Assembly: GCA_037444005.1 (NCBI GenBank)
Contig: JBBING010000076.1
Location: 1 to 11,347, forward strand
DNA length: 11,347 bases
Direction of reading: 5' to 3'
From: DATLZC01 sp037444005
GTDB taxonomy: Bacteria > Chloroflexota > Dehalococcoidia > DSTF01 > JACRBR01
Every line of letters begins with the position of its first letter. Positions within the stretch are counted from its first letter, which is position 1. Under the pieces are notes generated by a model that was given only the letters and a program-made list of their open reading frames with translations, ran no database searches and was not told the DNA's origin. Both the position numbers and the translations under genes were made by a program. Of this stretch, positions 8,962 to 11,347 are shown piece by piece.

Positions 8962-8982
8962 CGCTATACGAATTTGATAGTG
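8962..8982. promoter_or_regulatory. Candidate TetR operator
   Basis: This 21-bp imperfect palindrome has half-sites CGCTAT and ATAGTG around an AT-rich centre; seven of ten base pairs are symmetric, and the inner CTAT/ATAG arms (8964-8967, 8977-8980) match exactly. It overlaps the predicted transcript start of the TetR gene and sits in the space shared with the divergent amidase operon. TetR proteins commonly repress from exactly such sites. Binding is inferred, not shown. Confidence 0.35.
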
Positions 8983-8996
8983 AACATCGCGCCGAC

Positions 8997-9596
8997 ATGC
9001 CCAGAAGGTATCGACCGAAGGCCCGCGCCCTCGCGACCGAACAGACCCGCCAGCGGATCGTCGACGCCGCCATGACCCTGCACGCCGAACAGGGCATCGC
9101 TCTGACCAGCTACGAGGACATCGCCCGGCGCGCGGGTCTCACGCATGCCACGGTCTACCGCCACTTCCCCACGCTCGCTGACCTCCTCCCGACCTGCGCC
9201 GGGCGCATCCACGTCCTCCAGCCGGCGACGCCAGAGCTCGCCGCAGCGATCTTTCGAGGCCTGGACCGGCCATCGGCGCGTCTGGAGGCGCTGGTTCGAG
9301 GCACCTGCGAGTGTTACGCCCGCGACGGCGACTGGTTGCGGGCGGCCCGGAACGAGGAGCACCTCCTGCCCACGCTGGCAGAGCTCGCCCGGGTGCAGCG
9401 CGCGAACCTGAGATTCCTCGTCGACGCCGCCCTCGAGGGCGTCGGCGCTAGCGAGCGGACCGCGCGCGTGCTCGCCGCTCTCATCGACATTCCGGTGTGG
9501 GAGGCGCTGCGTGGCGCCGGGCTCACCTCGGACGAAGCGACCCGCGAGGTGCTCGAACTGGTCCGCCACCAGCTCGCGAAGGATGGCATTCCGTAG
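8997..9596 (+). CDS. TetR-family transcriptional regulator
   Basis: This 199-residue regulator has the canonical N-terminal DNA-binding domain. Helix 1 is TRQRIVDAAMTLHAEQGI (about 17-34). The helix-turn-helix is YEDIARRAGLTHATVYRHFPT (about 39-59), matching the TetR_N consensus closely. The C-terminal ligand-binding domain (about 70-199) is divergent, as is usual, with no recognised ligand. The start is the first Met of the conserved arginine-rich N-terminus; it has no good Shine-Dalgarno sequence. The cupin gene follows after 19 nt, so the two are probably co-transcribed. The TetR probably controls its own promoter and perhaps the divergent amidase operon through the palindrome just upstream. 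Confidence 0.93.
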   Translation: MPRRYRPKARALATEQTRQRIVDAAMTLHAEQGIALTSYEDIARRAGLTHATVYRHFPTLADLLPTCAGRIHVLQPATPELAAAIFRGLDRPSARLEALVRGTCECYARDGDWLRAARNEEHLLPTLAELARVQRANLRFLVDAALEGVGASERTARVLAALIDIPVWEALRGAGLTSDEATREVLELVRHQLAKDGIP

Positions 9597-9615
9597 CATT
9601 GAGGGAGGCGCTTAT

Positions 9616-10095
9616 ATGGAGCCACAGGGTAGGGCCTACATGCTGTCGGACCAGGAGGGCGCCGCCCTCTGGTTCGCCGGTACGCTGATGGTCGTCAAGG
9701 CCACAGGCGAGGAAACCGGCGGTCACTTCACCCTCATGGATCAGCGCACGCCGCCGGACTACGCGGTGCCACTGCACGTCCACCACGAGGACGACGAGGG
9801 CTGGTACGTGCTGGAGGGAGACGTCACCTTCTTCTGCGGCGACGCGGCGTTCACGGCGGGACCCGGATCGTGGGTCCTCGCGCCGAAGGGCCTGCCTCAC
9901 GCGTTTCGCGTGGGACCCGCCGGCGCTAGGCTTCTGCAGATGGCGTGGCCGGGCCGGTTCGCCGACTTCGTGCGCGCCGCGGGCCAGCCGGCGCCAGGCC
10001 TGACACTCCCGGAGCCGGCACCCCCGGACGTCGAGCGGCTCGCCACGCTCGGGCGGGAGCACGGTATCGACATCCTCGGCCCGCCGCCCGACTGA
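9616..10095 (+). CDS. Single-domain cupin protein (quercetinase-like)
   Basis: This 159-residue cupin shows both halves of the conserved barrel signature. Motif 1 is PLHVHHEDDEGWYVLEGDVTF, with metal ligands His54, His56 and Glu61. Motif 2 is GPGSWVLAPKGLPHAF, with His95 as the fourth ligand. This set is that of metal-dependent cupins related to quercetin 2,3-dioxygenase-like proteins; the actual substrate is unknown. ATG 9616 was chosen because GGGAGG (9603-9608) precedes it by seven bases. Longer frames reach back into the TetR gene. Co-transcription with a TetR regulator 19 nt upstream suggests a small inducible oxidation or binding function whose effector is sensed by the TetR. Confidence 0.9.
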   Translation: MEPQGRAYMLSDQEGAALWFAGTLMVVKATGEETGGHFTLMDQRTPPDYAVPLHVHHEDDEGWYVLEGDVTFFCGDAAFTAGPGSWVLAPKGLPHAFRVGPAGARLLQMAWPGRFADFVRAAGQPAPGLTLPEPAPPDVERLATLGREHGIDILGPPPD

Positions 10096-10117
10096 CCGCA
10101 CCATCGCTGTCTGTCGC

Positions 10118-10136
10118 CGGCGCCGCGCCGGCGCCG
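10118..10136. terminator. GC hairpin between convergent cupin and leuB genes
   Basis: A perfect 8-bp inverted repeat, CGGCGCCG (10118-10125) and CGGCGCCG (10129-10136), with a 3-nt loop, fills the 51-nt gap between the two convergent stop codons. It is symmetric, so it could slow polymerase from both sides. No U-tract is present on either strand, so it is a weak or factor-assisted terminator at best. Confidence 0.45.
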
Positions 10137-10146
10137 CCGGACGCCT

Positions 10147-11208
10147 TCAGCGGGCCGCCAGCTCAGCAATGAAGTCGCCCACCTCGGACGTGCTCATCCC
10201 CATCTTCCCCGCCGCCAGCGACCGGATGCGCCCGGACGCCAGCGCGCGTGCGATGGCGCCTTCGATGCGATTCGCGGTCTCGGTCTCGCCCAGGAACTCC
10301 ATCATCATCTGGGCGGCGGCGATGGCGGCGATGGGACAGACGACGTTCTGCCCCGTGTACTTGGGCGCGGAGCCGCCGATGGGTTCGAACATCGAGACGC
10401 CCTGCGGGTTAATGTTGCCGCCGGCGGCCACGCCCAGCCCGCCCTGAATGATCGCTCCGAGGTCGGTGATGATGTCCCCGAACATGTTCTCGACGACGAT
10501 GACGTCGAACCACTCGGGATTCTTCACCATCCACATTGTGGTGGCGTCCACGTGGGCGTAGTCGCGCTGGATGTCCGGGTAGTCGGCCTCTCCCACCTCG
10601 TTGAAGGCGCGCCACCAGGTGTCGTGGACGTAGGTGAGCACGTTGGTCTTGGCGCAGAGGGTGAGCTTCTTCATCTTGTTGCGCTTGCGTGCGAGCTCGA
10701 AGGCGTAACGGATACACCGCTCGGCGCCGAAGCGCGTGGTGACGTGGATTTGCGTCGACACCTCATGGGGCGTGCCCTTGTATTGGAAGCCGCCGGCGCC
10801 GCTGTACAGCCCCTCGGTGTTTTCCCGCACGACGACGAAATCGATGTCCTCGGGTCCCTTGTCCTTCAGCGGACAGTCGACGCCGGGATACAGCTTTACG
10901 GGCCGCAGGTTGATGTACTGGTCGAGCTCGAAGCGTAGACGCAGCAGCAGGCCCTTTTCGAGAATGCCCGGCGCGACGTCGGGGTGGCCGATGGCGCCCA
11001 GGTAGATGGCGTCGAACCCGCGAAGCTCGTCCAGCACCGAGTCCGGCAGGATCTCGCCGGTCCGCAGGTAGCGCTCCCCCCCGAGATCGTAGTGGGTGAG
11101 CTCGTACCGGACTCCGGTCTTGGAGGCGGCGGCCTCCAGCACCTTCAGGCCCTCGCGCACTACTTCGGGGCCGGTGCCGTCTCCGGGAATGACAGCGATT
11201 CGATACAT
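10147..11208 (-). CDS. leuB: 3-isopropylmalate dehydrogenase (LeuB-type, isocitrate/isopropylmalate dehydrogenase family)
   Basis: This 353-residue enzyme belongs to the NAD-dependent beta-decarboxylating dehydrogenases. LeuB oxidises 3-isopropylmalate to 4-methyl-2-oxopentanoate in leucine synthesis. The N-terminus is IAVIPGDGTGPEV. Substrate-binding arginines are probably Arg92, Arg102 (NLRPV) and Arg128 (VVREN). Tyr135 (ENTEGLYSG) and Lys187 (CAKTNVL) are catalytic. Asp221, Asp245 and Asp249 (DVIVVENMFGDIITDLGA) bind the metal. The EPIGGSAPKYTGQ loop near 275-287 contacts the cofactor. Close relatives include tartrate and homoisocitrate dehydrogenases, and the DQYINLRPV stretch is shared with some of these, so substrate is not fully settled. 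No leucine genes are adjacent. ATG 11208 is preferred to ATG 11250 because conserved sequence starts there and an extended -10 box overlaps 11250. Confidence 0.88.
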   Translation of the reverse strand: MYRIAVIPGDGTGPEVVREGLKVLEAAASKTGVRYELTHYDLGGERYLRTGEILPDSVLDELRGFDAIYLGAIGHPDVAPGILEKGLLLRLRFELDQYINLRPVKLYPGVDCPLKDKGPEDIDFVVVRENTEGLYSGAGGFQYKGTPHEVSTQIHVTTRFGAERCIRYAFELARKRNKMKKLTLCAKTNVLTYVHDTWWRAFNEVGEADYPDIQRDYAHVDATTMWMVKNPEWFDVIVVENMFGDIITDLGAIIQGGLGVAAGGNINPQGVSMFEPIGGSAPKYTGQNVVCPIAAIAAAQMMMEFLGETETANRIEGAIARALASGRIRSLAAGKMGMSTSEVGDFIAELAAR

Positions 11209-11248
11209 GGGCGGCTGCTCTCGCTTTCGCAACGATGGGTCAGCCGCC

Positions 11249-11257
11249 ATTACACCA
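11249..11257 (-). promoter_or_regulatory. Extended -10 promoter of leuB
   Basis: On the minus strand the nine bases read TGGTGTAAT, an extended -10 (TG-n followed by five of six TATAAT bases). The predicted transcript start is about 11242, giving a leader of about 34 nt to ATG 11208 and excluding the upstream ATG at 11250. No -35 box is visible. Confidence 0.38.
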
Positions 11258-11308
11258 CGCCGTAGACTCAGGCGCGAGAGTGGAGGGGACCTAGTGTCTT
11301 GATCCGCG

Positions 11309-11347
11309 TTGGTGGGCGGGTTGCGAGGTTGGTGGCGAGATTGCGAG
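11309..11347 (+). repeat. Imperfect 20-bp tandem repeat at the right edge
   Basis: Two units of about 20 bp stand head to tail: both begin TTGGTGG and end TTGCGAG, with the middle differing (GCGGG versus CGAGA). The second unit is cut by the window end, so the array length is unknown. It lies in non-coding sequence upstream of leuB. It could be a short variable-number repeat or a repeated protein-binding site; nothing in the window decides. Confidence 0.5.

Noticed and set aside
10116..10140. CRISPR-like or mobile-element repeat in the cupin-leuB gap
   Set aside because: The repeated GGCGCC units form one simple hairpin; there are no spacers, no target-site duplication and no transposase.

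Overview
The window is about 11.3 kb of GC-rich bacterial chromosome carrying twelve convincing protein genes and no RNA gene, insertion sequence, CRISPR array or prophage. My best guess for the source is a Chloroflexota bacterium, perhaps Dehalococcoidia-like. The reasons are a membrane-anchored SH3b protein with a Pro/Thr/Glu-rich linker, a housekeeping sigma factor with a long divergent insert between regions 1.2 and 2, a primase with an unusual CHC2 zinc-finger spacing, and promoters placed almost on top of start codons. This is inference from gene style; no 16S or other decisive marker is present.

Left part (1-4963, all plus strand): a membrane-anchored SH3b/adhesion-like envelope protein comes first, followed by a DinB-fold protein, DNA primase (dnaG) and the primary sigma factor (rpoD). 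The last three are packed end to end and look like one operon that joins replication initiation to transcription initiation, as in the classical dnaG-rpoD macromolecular-synthesis operon, with a DinB-like gene at its head.

Middle (4970-8825): a class I SAM methyltransferase (minus) converges on rpoD with a 6-nt gap. A small FmdB-type zinc-ribbon protein (plus) follows. Then comes a minus-strand operon reading peptidoglycan-amidase-like protein, ABC ATPase, ABC-2-type permease. Coupled ribosome-binding sites fix the starts of the last two genes.

Right part (8930-11347): a TetR regulator and a cupin form a plus-strand pair behind a promoter that overlaps a plausible TetR operator, divergent from the amidase operon. 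A LeuB-type 3-isopropylmalate dehydrogenase (minus) converges on the cupin across a strong GC hairpin. The right edge enters an imperfect 20-bp tandem repeat that runs off the window.

The genes are mostly ordinary housekeeping and accessory functions. I see no convincing new multi-gene system. The points most worth a second look are the promoters that imply leaderless or near-leaderless transcripts, the C-x3-C primase zinc finger, the TetR operator region, the Q-loop substitution in the ABC ATPase, and the hairpin next to a perfect Shine-Dalgarno sequence at the left edge. No stretch longer than 300 bases lacks a gene; the largest gaps are 5615-5839 and 8826-8996, and both hold divergent promoters.
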